A DNA stretch of 21,521 nt from assembly GCA_003244125.1 (NCBI GenBank), contig QHBL01000385.1, forward strand, positions 2,265-23,785, given 5' to 3'. Positions 1 to 7,188 of this stretch are shown here, one piece after another. The translations under genes were made by a program, and so were the position numbers. Origin of the DNA: Chthoniobacterales bacterium. GTDB lineage: Bacteria > Verrucomicrobiota > Verrucomicrobiae > Chthoniobacterales > UBA10450. The notes under the pieces are model-generated. The model did no database searches, was not told the DNA's origin, and worked only from the letters and a program-made list of their open reading frames with translations. Each line of letters starts with the position of its first letter. The stretch's first letter is position 1.

Positions 1-69
1 AGCGTAACACAGACGCGAAGCGGCAATCTTACCGAAAGCGCCCGTCACGCTTGACATCCTTCATAGGCA

Positions 70-540
70 TTAGGTGTCGTCCTTGCGGTGAAGCGTACGG
101 TAAATCGCTTCGACCTGCGGGAATTTCCGCCGAAAATAACCCGCTTTAATCGCGCGGGGGAAGTGAGAGCCGACACCGTAGATCTGATCGAAAGCTTTGT
201 TCCGAGTCTGCACGTCGAGCGTGCCAAGCCACGCCGCAAAACGCTTGTCGCCGACGACGTGAAGCAACGGCCAGGCGGTCAAACCCCAGCTCTCGTCGTC
301 GCCGCTGTGGTAGTCCGAATCAGTGAAGACGACAGTGAGTGCGGCAAAATCTCCTCCCATCGCTTTCTCGAACGTTTCACAACACGGCAGGCCGTGCGTG
401 GCACGACGACACTCAGAGCGGCAGTGCTCGAGGACATCTTCCCGAGCGCGCTTTGCCGTGAACGCGTAATCGTTCACGTCATCAGCGCGAGCAATGCTCG
501 GCAGGATGACGACGATGATGGCCAAAAGTCTAGCGCGCAC
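70..540 (-). CDS. Small exported protein of unknown function (cassette-like gene)
   Basis: I do not recognise a function. The reading frame can be opened at a TTG at 567, but a GTG at 540 gives a compact signal peptide (MRARLLAIIVVILPSIARA, then DD) and lies just downstream of an attC-like core site, so 540 is preferred (156 residues). The mature part starts with a cysteine-rich segment (Cys-x3-Cys, then Cys-Cys about 10 residues on), suggesting disulfides outside the cytoplasm. It continues with an acidic HSGDDESW stretch and a GDKRFAAWL segment like those I associate with short hypothetical proteins of integron cassettes. The stop codon overlaps ACCTAAT, a near match to the attC R'' consensus. 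It is the last of three short minus-strand genes of unrelated sequence. No Shine-Dalgarno is visible. Gene reality is likely; role unknown. Confidence 0.6.
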   Translation of the reverse strand: MRARLLAIIVVILPSIARADDVNDYAFTAKRAREDVLEHCRSECRRATHGLPCCETFEKAMGGDFAALTVVFTDSDYHSGDDESWGLTAWPLLHVVGDKRFAAWLGTLDVQTRNKAFDQIYGVGSHFPRAIKAGYFRRKFPQVEAIYRTLHRKDDT

Positions 541-546
541 GATTAC

Positions 547-700
547 ATCTAACGAGAACACGTTCAACGACGGCTACCGTGAGCGAACACAAATCGAGTG
601 GAAGTCTTTTAATCATAGAAAAGCTAGAATGGAGCGCGACACAAAAGCTGTTACTTGGAAACAACCTACAAACTAGATGACATGGACAGGGCTGGCAATC
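547..700 (-). other. Cassette-junction spacer with attC-like R' core
   Basis: Gene-free spacer between the membrane-protein gene and the exported-protein gene. On the minus strand, GTTAGAT at 553-547 fits the attC R' consensus GTTRRRY exactly and lies six bases before the GTG at 540. Its left context resembles the core site at 1676-1682: plus-strand NCTAACGAG, then CACG/ACGGCT and GAGCG at similar distances. The matching R'' is poor (ATCTAGT near 672-678), and the L boxes do not pair well, so this is at best a degenerate attC. Confidence 0.35.
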
Positions 701-1096
701 TCACGGCGTGTCAACCCAGCCAGCGGTAGTGCCCCAACGATGCAAGCGGCGAAAGGTAAAATCGAGTAGCAAAGCTATGACAAGGCCAGCTACCGCACCG
801 CCAATTGCTCCATAAATGGAAATCAGCCAACCAGGACCGGCAGCCGCGATAGTGTAGTGAACCAGCCACGCGCAAAGGATGCCGGAGGGAATGCCGGCGA
901 GCAACGCACACTCAAGCAGAAAAGTGCGCACACCAGCGACCGGACGACGCGTGATAAGGCCAACGATCACGGACGAGGAAAATACGCCTAGCACGACGAG
1001 AACGGCGGCAACGCAGCAAGCGACTACACCGACGGCAATGCCCACTCCAATGAGGATCATCGCGACAACGAAAAAGATGAGGGCAAAAAGCGCCAT
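701..1096 (-). CDS. Small integral membrane protein of unknown function (cassette-like gene)
   Basis: The frame opens at a GTG at 1132, but those first 12 codons lie inside the attC-like palindrome. The ATG at 1096 directly after it is the better start (131 residues, MALFALIFFVVAMILIG). There are about four hydrophobic helices: near residues 2-20, 24-44, 54-80 and 88-112 (GWLISIYGAIGGAVAGLVIALLL). The tail is short and basic (FRRLHRWG). No known domain or catalytic motif is recognised. The position is that of a gene cassette: attC-like recombination core immediately upstream, short length, and no functional link to either neighbour. A role cannot be assigned. Confidence 0.5.
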   Translation of the reverse strand: MALFALIFFVVAMILIGVGIAVGVVACCVAAVLVVLGVFSSSVIVGLITRRPVAGVRTFLLECALLAGIPSGILCAWLVHYTIAAAGPGWLISIYGAIGGAVAGLVIALLLDFTFRRLHRWGTTAGWVDTP

Positions 1097-1107
1097 ACGT
1101 GGAAGTC

Positions 1108-1279
1108 GCCTAAAGAGCTCAAGCTCAGCCACGGCTCCCGCCTACGCAACTTCGGCGCGAGAGGCAGGGGAACGAAGCCTGCCGGCCGTGGCGGGTGGCA
1201 ACACCGGAGGTACACTAGCTATATTTGACATCAAAACAACGACGCCGTCTGAGCCGGCGGCTACAGCGCGTGGTTAGGC
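1108..1279 (-). other. Candidate integron attC site between two small genes
   Basis: On the minus strand the segment opens with GCCTAAC (1279-1273, exact RYYYAAC), overlapping the 3' end of the upstream gene, and closes with TTTAGGC (1114-1108, one change from GTTAGGC) just before the next ATG. The outer ends pair over six bases (GCCTAA/TTAGGC). The inner blocks AGCC/GGCT and GGCTC/GAGCC also pair, separated by small bulges, as expected for R and L boxes with extrahelical bases. The length of about 170 bp is at the long end for attC. Because such sites are near-palindromes the orientation is inferred from gene direction. No integrase is in the window. Confidence 0.5.
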
Positions 1280-1656
1280 TGTTCGCGTCCGAACCGGCGG
1301 TGCATAATGAATGACAGAGCCAAACCGAAGCCAGCATAAAGCAGGGCGTAAAAAAGCATCAGAGCATACTTCACCGGCTCCATGTGTAGCGAACCAATGA
1401 AGGCGAAAGCAGCTATGGCGATGAGCGCGCCAATGGCGACAACAAAACAAGCAACCACGATGAGTCGAAGATCGTTTTCACGGCGGCTCTCGAAGCTGAG
1501 TAGGCCACCGAACGCGAAAATGACGGTCACGAGGCACAACATAAGAAACCGATCCGGTGGAAGTAGCGGATCGTGCGGCAGTGTGATCAACTGCAGCACA
1601 CAACAGGTAAGGCTGAGCGCAATGCAAACGTAACCGGCGGTTATTCTGGCTTTCAT
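1261..1656 (-). CDS. Small integral membrane protein of unknown function (cassette-like gene)
   Basis: The frame opens at a GTG at 1677, which overlaps an attC-like core (GTTAGGT). The ATG at 1656 gives MKARITAGYVCIALSLTCC, a basic start plus a hydrophobic helix, and is preferred (131 residues). Four hydrophobic segments are visible: the N-terminus, LFMLCLVTVIFAFGGLL-like, LIVVACFVVAIGALIAIAAF, and YALMLFYALLYAGFGLALSF. The protein ends with a short basic tail (MHRRFGREQPNHAL). The last codons contain GCCTAAC, the R'' core of the attC candidate downstream. No family is recognised; small four-helix membrane proteins of this type are frequent in cassette arrays. Confidence 0.5.
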   Translation of the reverse strand: MKARITAGYVCIALSLTCCVLQLITLPHDPLLPPDRFLMLCLVTVIFAFGGLLSFESRRENDLRLIVVACFVVAIGALIAIAAFAFIGSLHMEPVKYALMLFYALLYAGFGLALSFIMHRRFGREQPNHAL

Positions 1657-1675
1657 ATGGAGTGTGGCTTCATAC

Positions 1676-1706
1676 ACCTAACGAGCTCAAACTCAGCCAC
1701 GGCTCA
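1676..1706 (-). other. attC-like half site (L'-R') at the boundary with the peptide locus
   Basis: The minus strand carries GCCGTGGCTGAG, then TTGAGCTC, then GTTAGGT (1682-1676), a perfect R' core. The same block, with two or three changes, lies at 1110-1135 in the candidate attC downstream. No convincing partner R'' is found between the hydrolase stop codon (1739) and this point; TCGCTAAC at about 1755-1748 is the nearest. It may mark the edge of the cassette-like array. Confidence 0.4.
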
Positions 1707-1738
1707 GGGGAGCGCAAGTGGCAGTTCTCTGGGATTGT

Positions 1739-2728
1739 TTATTGTGGGTTAGCGAACAGGAAGAAATCGTACGTCGCGCGGGCGATGTCAGCGATTACTT
1801 TTTCCCGCGCGGCAAACGGCAGATCACTTTTCTTAATAAAGACCGCGATGACTACCTGACCTTTCCCATTCGGCAGAGTGATTAAGCCTACATCGTTGAC
1901 CGAGCCGCCAATAGTGCCGGTTTTGTCGGCGACGGTGGTAGGAGCAGGCAGCCGGGCCCGAAGCCGATTGTCGCCTGTGTGACAACGTTCCATGGTTTCG
2001 ACTAACGTTTTGGTGCCAGCGGGCGAAAGCGCGTGACCAGCGAAGAGTTTGGTAAGTAACTCTGCCATCGCCGTAGGAGTAGAAGTGTCGCGTGGGTCGT
2101 TATCAAAAGCGGTATTAGGATGAGTGCCACGTTCGTCCAGTTTAGAATCGGTTTTGCGCGCGGCCGCCAGCGCCTGGCTGAAGACACCGGCCGGAAGCGC
2201 GAAAAAGTCGCGTAGAATGCCGCCGGTATCGCGATCTACCCGGAGGCCATTCACATCCTGGCTCCGCACCCAGGCGGTAACTGCTTCCGGCCCGCCGGCG
2301 GCGGCGGTGAGGACGTCGGCGGCGGTGTTATCGCTATAAGTAAGCAGCAACTCTAACAAGTTGTGGACTGAGAGGCTGACGCCGGGATGAATGAGAGTGG
2401 TGGCGATCATTTCCGACTCGATGTATTGCGCCGGATCGACCGTCAACATCTGGTCGAGCTTTAACTTGCCGGCATCAATCTTCGCCAGCAACGCGCCGGC
2501 TACTGCTACCTTAAAAGTGCTCGCCATGGGAAAAGATTGGTCGGCATTAAACAAAAGGCGCGGGCCCGTTCCATCAAGCCGCCAGGCCGCGACGCCTACC
2601 TGGCCGGCGGCGGTCGTTGCAATCCGTTCTATTTCCGACTGGGCTGCGAGTGCGTTAGGTTCGGCTGACCAACTGGGCGGCGGAGCGAGTAGGAACGCGG
2701 CCAGAACATAGAACTGACGAAGCTTCAT
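1739..2728 (-). CDS. Exported class A beta-lactamase-like serine hydrolase with altered omega loop
   Basis: This has the fold of PF13354, periplasmic after removal of a signal peptide (residues 1 to about 21). Class A motifs are clear: Ser70-Thr-Phe-Lys73, Ser132-Asp-Asn134 and Lys269-Thr-Gly271. The omega loop is recognisable (Asn205, then Arg213-Asp214-Thr), but the position of the general base Glu166 is Gly201; the nearest Glu is residue 199. In class A enzymes that Glu drives deacylation, so efficient penicillin hydrolysis is doubtful. The frame extends to 2770, but the ATG at 2728 precedes a proper signal peptide and lies about 10 bases after the preceding stop, which indicates the last gene of an operon. 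Given the neighbours, a D-peptidase, transpeptidase-like or binding role is as plausible as beta-lactam resistance. Confidence 0.85.
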   Translation of the reverse strand: MKLRQFYVLAAFLLAPPPSWSAEPNALAAQSEIERIATTAAGQVGVAAWRLDGTGPRLLFNADQSFPMASTFKVAVAGALLAKIDAGKLKLDQMLTVDPAQYIESEMIATTLIHPGVSLSVHNLLELLLTYSDNTAADVLTAAAGGPEAVTAWVRSQDVNGLRVDRDTGGILRDFFALPAGVFSQALAAARKTDSKLDERGTHPNTAFDNDPRDTSTPTAMAELLTKLFAGHALSPAGTKTLVETMERCHTGDNRLRARLPAPTTVADKTGTIGGSVNDVGLITLPNGKGQVVIAVFIKKSDLPFAAREKVIADIARATYDFFLFANPQ

Positions 2729-2738
2729 CGATGTTCCG

Positions 2739-4430
2739 TTAATGAATTTTTCCCGGCCCCCATAGCGCACGCCCTGGCCTGGCGTCAGTGTGTTCGCCGT
2801 CTTTTAAGACCTCGATGCCGTTGACGAAAACATCTTTAACTCCAGTAGCGTATTGGCGCGGATTTTCGAAGGTCGCGTGATCGATAATTGTGGCAGGATC
2901 GAATATTACCACGTCGGCAAATATTCCTTCCTTTAAAAAGCCGCGATGATCGAGCTCCAGGTTAGTTGCCGGCAAGGCGCTGAGTCGCCGGATAGCTTCC
3001 GGCAAGGTAACCACTTTTTCGTCGCGACAGTATTTGCCGAGGACACGGGCGAACGTGCCGTACGCGCGTGGATGCGGATTCGATTTCAGGAAAACTCCTT
3101 CCGGCGCCTGCGATGCTTCATCGGAACCGAAGGAAATCCAGGGCTTAGCAATTTCCTTCTTCACGTTGTCTTCCGACATCAGGAAATACATCGCTCCAAT
3201 TCTCGATTCGTCTTCACTCAGTAAGTCCATGATTGTTTCGATCGGATCCTTGCCGCGCATCTTCGCCACTTCGGCCAGCGATTTGCCAGCGAGCGGCTTT
3301 AGCTTATCTGACTTGAAGTCGGCCAGGATTATGCGATCGGGCGAGCCGGCGGCGAGATAAAGATTCTCCCATTTGTCGCTATCGACCTTTACTTCAGCGG
3401 CGATTTTCTTGCGCGTTTCGGAATCGCGCAGCCGCTTGAAGAGCGCGGGATAACCGCCATCCTCAGCCCACGGCGGGAGACAGGCGTCGAGTCCGGTGCC
3501 ACCCGCGATGTAGGTGTACATATTGGCGCGAATAGGCTGACCTTCTTTTCGGGCTGCTTCGATGCGCGTAAGGAGCGTGTCGATCTTGCCCCAATTTTTT
3601 TGGCCGAGCGCTTTAATGTGATAAAGCTCCGCCGGAATGTGCGCTTCGCCCGAGATGCGCAGTAGTTCGTCGAAAGCTTCCAGTAGCTGGTTCCCCTCGC
3701 TGCGCATGTGCGAGATATATTTGCCCTTGTATTGCGCGGCTACTTTGCAGAGCTCGATCAATTCCTGGGTCTTGGCGTAGAAGCCCGGTGGATAAATGAG
3801 CGCACTGCCGATCCCGAGCGCGCCCGCTTCCATTTCCTGTTTGACCAGACCGCGCATTTGCTCGAGCTGGTCCGGCGTCAGCGCCTTGTTTTCGAAGCCA
3901 ATAACGTTTTCCCGAATGGTAGTTGCGCCGATGAATGATGCGACGTTGCAGGAGACACCTTTCTTTTCGAGATATTGCAAATACTCCGCCAGCGTTTTCC
4001 AAGTAACGTCGTATTTGAAGTCGGTCTGCTCGCGCAGCATATGTTCGCGGACGCGATCGTTGACTGGACCCATCGATTCGCCTTCGCCGAAAATTTCCGT
4101 GGTCACGCCCTGCCGAATCTCACTTTGCGAACGGCCATCGGCGATGAGCGATTGGACCGACCAGGAAAGCATGTTGATAAACCCCGGCGCGACGGCGAGT
4201 CCATGCGCATCGATCACATTTTTCGCAGCCGCGTCGTGAAAATCGCCCACGCCCGCGATGCGATCGCCGCGAATGGCGACATCGGCGACGCGGCCGGGCG
4301 AGCCTGTCCCGTCGTAAACTGTGCCTCCTCTAATGATAACGTCAAAGTCTTGCGAAGGCTCCGCACCCGGCGTGTTAACTCCGGTAATGAAAACGCAAGC
4401 GAACAGGGTAATAAGCGAAGTATGATTCAT
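2739..4430 (-). CDS. D-aminoacylase-family amidohydrolase with divergent metal site (N-acyl-D-amino-acid deacylase-like)
   Basis: 563 residues with an N-terminal signal peptide (about 1-22), so probably periplasmic. The amidohydrolase composite beta-sandwich starts at DVIIRGGTVYDGTG (30-43), and the family signature HPRAYGTFAR lies at 453-462. True N-acyl-D-amino-acid deacylases hydrolyse N-acyl-D-amino acids with zinc bound by HxH, Cys, two His and Asp. Here His241 (SHMRSE), His271 (YHIKALG) and Asp437 (GSDE) are kept. HxH is replaced by NMLSW (86-90), and the GNCG cysteine by GEGE (115-118). The enzyme may bind one metal, a different metal or none; substrate is therefore open. A strong AAGGAGG sits just before the ATG, and the ATG overlaps the preceding stop by ATGA. 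It is followed after about 10 bases by the class A-like hydrolase. Confidence 0.85.
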   Translation of the reverse strand: MNHTSLITLFACVFITGVNTPGAEPSQDFDVIIRGGTVYDGTGSPGRVADVAIRGDRIAGVGDFHDAAAKNVIDAHGLAVAPGFINMLSWSVQSLIADGRSQSEIRQGVTTEIFGEGESMGPVNDRVREHMLREQTDFKYDVTWKTLAEYLQYLEKKGVSCNVASFIGATTIRENVIGFENKALTPDQLEQMRGLVKQEMEAGALGIGSALIYPPGFYAKTQELIELCKVAAQYKGKYISHMRSEGNQLLEAFDELLRISGEAHIPAELYHIKALGQKNWGKIDTLLTRIEAARKEGQPIRANMYTYIAGGTGLDACLPPWAEDGGYPALFKRLRDSETRKKIAAEVKVDSDKWENLYLAAGSPDRIILADFKSDKLKPLAGKSLAEVAKMRGKDPIETIMDLLSEDESRIGAMYFLMSEDNVKKEIAKPWISFGSDEASQAPEGVFLKSNPHPRAYGTFARVLGKYCRDEKVVTLPEAIRRLSALPATNLELDHRGFLKEGIFADVVIFDPATIIDHATFENPRQYATGVKDVFVNGIEVLKDGEHTDARPGRALWGPGKIH

Positions 4431-6130
4431 TTTCCTCCTTCGACTGGCGTGAAAAGCAGGTCCTGATAATCCCAGCTAAAATCGGCCAGCGGTGAGATCG
4501 CTTTCATGGTGATGCGTTCAATCTTGCCGGCTGGGTCGAGATTAAAGGTAACGTAGGCCGGTTCGAATGACTTATCGGCGAAGCTGGTGCGAAAGGTGTC
4601 GTATTGCCAATGATCAAGCGTCGCAGTCAGTCCAAAGGCGTGAGGAAAATCGACCGCCAACTTTCCGTTTTCCTCGCGGACCTTGATTGTTCCATACCAC
4701 GGATCGTTATAGTCGCCGGCGTAACGCTGGAGCGGAAGGGAAGGACCAACCTTGGCTGGCGCGCTGGTCTCCTTCTTCACCGCGGCGATCGCATCGTTCG
4801 TCCTCTTTTCGACAAAGGCATGCAGTTGCTCCGGCCAATTCCTGGGCGGTAAGCCAAGGTAGTGATCGAGCAATTCATACATGAGACCGCGCACCAAGTC
4901 GCCTTCTTCACTATTCACCGCGATATAGAAGCCGACGTTCTTCTCTGGCAGCAGGACCACTGCTGCGAGCGAACCTAAAACGGCGCCACCGTGCCAGACA
5001 AGTTTGGCGCCACGGTAGTCCTGCACATCCCAGCCGAGAGCATAGGTATCAAACATCGGTAGCAGCGGCTTTAGGTTATCGGGCCAGTGCGGCAGCGGCT
5101 GGAGAATGACCGGTGTCCACATCTCGTTAGAAGACTGTTCGGTAAAGAGCCGCGACTTACCGTCTGGCAACTGGCCGCGAGCAAGCTGGAGAAGGAGCCA
5201 ATGCGACATATCATTGGCGCTAATCGCGAGGCCACCAGCTGGACCGGCGTTGGTGGAGCGATCTGCCATTTCATCCAGCGGCACCTGATCTCCGGATCCG
5301 CGAATTGGCCCGTTTAGTCTTGCATGTGGAACTGCTCGATCGGTCGTGCTCAAACGACTCTGATCGTCATCAGTCGAATGGGTCATGCCCGCCGGCTTGA
5401 AGATATTCTCTTTGATAAACGATTCCCAGGTTTGACCACTTACTTCTTCAATTAACTGCCCTGCTACCATGTAGAGAACGTTGTCGTAAGCGTAGGCACT
5501 GCGGAAGCTGGTAGCTGGTTTAATGTAACGCAGGCGGCGCATGGTTTCCTTCCGGGATAAGTCGCTGCGCGGAACGAAGAGGAGATCGCCCGCACCCAAA
5601 CCCAGGCCACTGCGGTGCACGAGCAGGTCGCGGACAGTCATCTCGCGCGTCACCCATGGATCGTACATGCGAAAATCCGGCATGTGATCGATCACCTTGT
5701 CTTCCCACTTAAGTTTGCCTTGATCTGCCAGGATAGCGAGAGCGGCAACGGTGAAGGCTTTTCCAGTCGAACCAGTGCGAAAGATCGTATCTGGGCCGAC
5801 TACTTCGGGCTGGCCGAGCTTTCGCACACCGTACCCTTTGGCCAATGTCGTCTGACCATTCTCGACGATGGCGATCGCGACGCCCGGCACACCAAGTTGT
5901 TTGCGTAATGATTCGACACGCTGGTCGAAGTTGGCCGGCGGCGCGGCAAAAAGCGGCACGCTGCTGGCGAGTGCGAGCGCGATGAATAGCAAGTAACTCA
6001 GGCTTCCAGCCTGAATCGTCGGGCGGGCTTCCAGCCTGCCAGTCAGGCGAATAGGAAGGGAGTTGGTGCAGGCTGGAAGCCCGCCTGACAGATCAGGCTG
6101 GAAGCCTAAGTTACTTCGCATGACACGCAT
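4427..6130 (-). CDS. Exported PF00144 (class C beta-lactamase / D-peptidase) serine hydrolase with DUF3471-like C-terminal domain
   Basis: The catalytic domain spans about residues 66-430, with Ser121-Thr-Gly-Lys124, Tyr215-Asp-Asn217 and His380-Gly-Gly382, the three motifs of the AmpC / D-aminopeptidase / EstB group. A C-terminal domain (about 465-567, starting RYAGDYNDPWYGTIKV) resembles DUF3471. The N-terminus is odd. Codons 6-47 are encoded by a 126-bp inverted repeat (5991-6116); removing exactly those bases keeps frame and yields MRVMRLFIALALASSV, an ordinary signal peptide. As it stands, the signal peptide follows a 47-residue extension, or translation starts inside (for example TTG at about 5992). 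The ATG at 6130 overlaps the end of the DUF1611 gene, and the stop overlaps the next gene by ATGA, so it is co-transcribed. Likely activity is on D-residue peptides, but this is inferred from context. Confidence 0.85.
   Translation of the reverse strand: MRVMRSNLGFQPDLSGGLPACTNSLPIRLTGRLEARPTIQAGSLSYLLFIALALASSVPLFAAPPANFDQRVESLRKQLGVPGVAIAIVENGQTTLAKGYGVRKLGQPEVVGPDTIFRTGSTGKAFTVAALAILADQGKLKWEDKVIDHMPDFRMYDPWVTREMTVRDLLVHRSGLGLGAGDLLFVPRSDLSRKETMRRLRYIKPATSFRSAYAYDNVLYMVAGQLIEEVSGQTWESFIKENIFKPAGMTHSTDDDQSRLSTTDRAVPHARLNGPIRGSGDQVPLDEMADRSTNAGPAGGLAISANDMSHWLLLQLARGQLPDGKSRLFTEQSSNEMWTPVILQPLPHWPDNLKPLLPMFDTYALGWDVQDYRGAKLVWHGGAVLGSLAAVVLLPEKNVGFYIAVNSEEGDLVRGLMYELLDHYLGLPPRNWPEQLHAFVEKRTNDAIAAVKKETSAPAKVGPSLPLQRYAGDYNDPWYGTIKVREENGKLAVDFPHAFGLTATLDHWQYDTFRTSFADKSFEPAYVTFNLDPAGKIERITMKAISPLADFSWDYQDLLFTPVEGGK
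5991..6116. repeat. 126-bp inverted-repeat (REP/MITE-like) element inserted in frame
   Basis: Two 49-bp arms, 5991-6039 and 6068-6116, are inverted copies differing at about five positions, with a 28-bp loop. Each arm contains two copies of CTTCCAGCCTG about 24 bp apart, and the element ends in AAGTAACT / AGTTACTT. The length is a multiple of three and there is no stop in the hydrolase frame. On the minus strand its first bases provide the TAA that ends the DUF1611 gene. No transposase is present, so it would be a non-autonomous element. It could also form a strong mRNA hairpin between the two genes. Confidence 0.85.
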
Positions 6131-7151
6131 CTACCAGACGTTCGAAGGCATCGCCGCCGCGCATCGGATCGGCAACTATCATCCCAAGACGTTTGCTTTC
6201 TTCTTTCAGCAAATTCTCCGCCTGGCCGGCATCCATCCCGCCGGTGTTGAGACTTACTCCGGCGCAGCGAATGGCCGGGTTCGTCCGGCGCCCAAGTCGC
6301 AGTGTGAGGTCGATAATTTGCTCGATGGAGGAAATGGGAAACTCGGAATGGCCAAGTAAGTGGGTGCGGTTTTGTTCGTGGCAAACTACTACCAAGTCCG
6401 GCTGGCTGCCATGAAGGAGGGCGAGAGAAACTCCGGCGTAAGCTGGATGAAGAAGAGAACCCTGACCTTCGATCACATCCCAGTGGTCTGGCGCTGCATC
6501 GGGGCTAAGAATCTCGGCCGCGCCGGCGGCGAAATCGGAGACCACGGCGTCAATCGCGATTCCACCTCCGGCAATTAGAATACCTGTCTGGCCAGTGGCT
6601 CGAAAGTCAGTAGCGACATTGCGCGCCCGGAAAGCGCGCGCCAGCGCCAGGGCGGTGTATTTTTTACCGACTGCGCAATCAGTCCCCAAAGTCAGCAACC
6701 TTTTGCCGGTGCGTTTGCGACCAGTCGCGATGGGAAGATTCGGCGGCGGCTGGCGCACATCGATTAATCTGCGTCCATGCAAGGTCGCCGCGGCTTTAAG
6801 TTGTGGCAGCTCTGCCAGCCGGGTGTGCATGCCGGAAATGATGTCGAGGCCGGACTCCAGCGCGTTCAAGAGCGAGGGAATCCACGCCTGCGGAATAAAT
6901 CCGCCCGAGTTAGCCACCCCAATTACCAGGCCGCGAGCACCTTTAGCTCGTGCTTCAGCCGGAGTAAGCGACGGTAGTCCGGTAGTAACTTTGGCGCCGC
7001 AGGAAAATTCTCCGAGACAGTAGTCAGGCGCCCAGTCGCGCAAACCAAAAGCGGTCTTGGCGTGGCCCGGTTCATCGGTATCGCCCAGGAACAACAAGTA
7101 TGGCCGGGGCAAGGCCGTGGTATCAGGCGCGTGAGAGAGAGGCTGGAGCAT
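6111..7151 (-). CDS. DUF1611 family P-loop protein, DgcN-like (putative D-glutamate N-acetyltransferase)
   Basis: 346 residues, cytoplasmic (no signal peptide). The frame is open to 7322, but that stretch overlaps the receptor gene; ATG 7151 lies 37 bases after the receptor stop and begins a typical N-terminal domain (YLLFLGDTDEPGHAKTAFGL). The C-terminal domain has the diagnostic P-loop-like GTDCAVGKKYT (156-166), then ATGQTGILIAGGG and the conserved IEGQGSLLHPAYAGVSLALL. Relatives named DgcN in marine Proteobacteria acetylate D-glutamate, and an enolase-superfamily partner DgcA then racemises the N-acetyl-D-glutamate. Here an enolase-superfamily epimerase lies about 4 kb upstream in the same locus. 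The stop codon TAA comes from the inverted-repeat element. Membership of DUF1611 is firm; the acetyltransferase activity is inferred. Confidence 0.85.
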   Translation of the reverse strand: MLQPLSHAPDTTALPRPYLLFLGDTDEPGHAKTAFGLRDWAPDYCLGEFSCGAKVTTGLPSLTPAEARAKGARGLVIGVANSGGFIPQAWIPSLLNALESGLDIISGMHTRLAELPQLKAAATLHGRRLIDVRQPPPNLPIATGRKRTGKRLLTLGTDCAVGKKYTALALARAFRARNVATDFRATGQTGILIAGGGIAIDAVVSDFAAGAAEILSPDAAPDHWDVIEGQGSLLHPAYAGVSLALLHGSQPDLVVVCHEQNRTHLLGHSEFPISSIEQIIDLTLRLGRRTNPAIRCAGVSLNTGGMDAGQAENLLKEESKRLGMIVADPMRGGDAFERLVDACHAK

Positions 7152-7188
7152 CCATTCCCTATTCGAAAGCTCGTGAATTTCGCAGCAG

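Noticed and set aside
88..552. Long plus-strand frame opposite the exported-protein gene
   Set aside because: Composition is Arg/Val/Asp-rich without domain features, while the opposite strand has a signal peptide and sensible stop near an attC-like core.
1108..1279. Simple intrinsic terminator
   Set aside because: The pairing blocks are at the far ends of about 170 bp and match integron core consensus; there is no adjacent GC stem followed by T-run.
1739..2728. Antibiotic-resistance cassette interpretation of the class A-like gene next to attC-like sites
   Set aside because: It lies 10 bases after the amidohydrolase stop in an operon, has no good R'' after its stop, and lacks the deacylating Glu.
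5991..6116. Insertion sequence
   Set aside because: Only 126 bp with no transposase frame; better described as a non-autonomous palindromic repeat.
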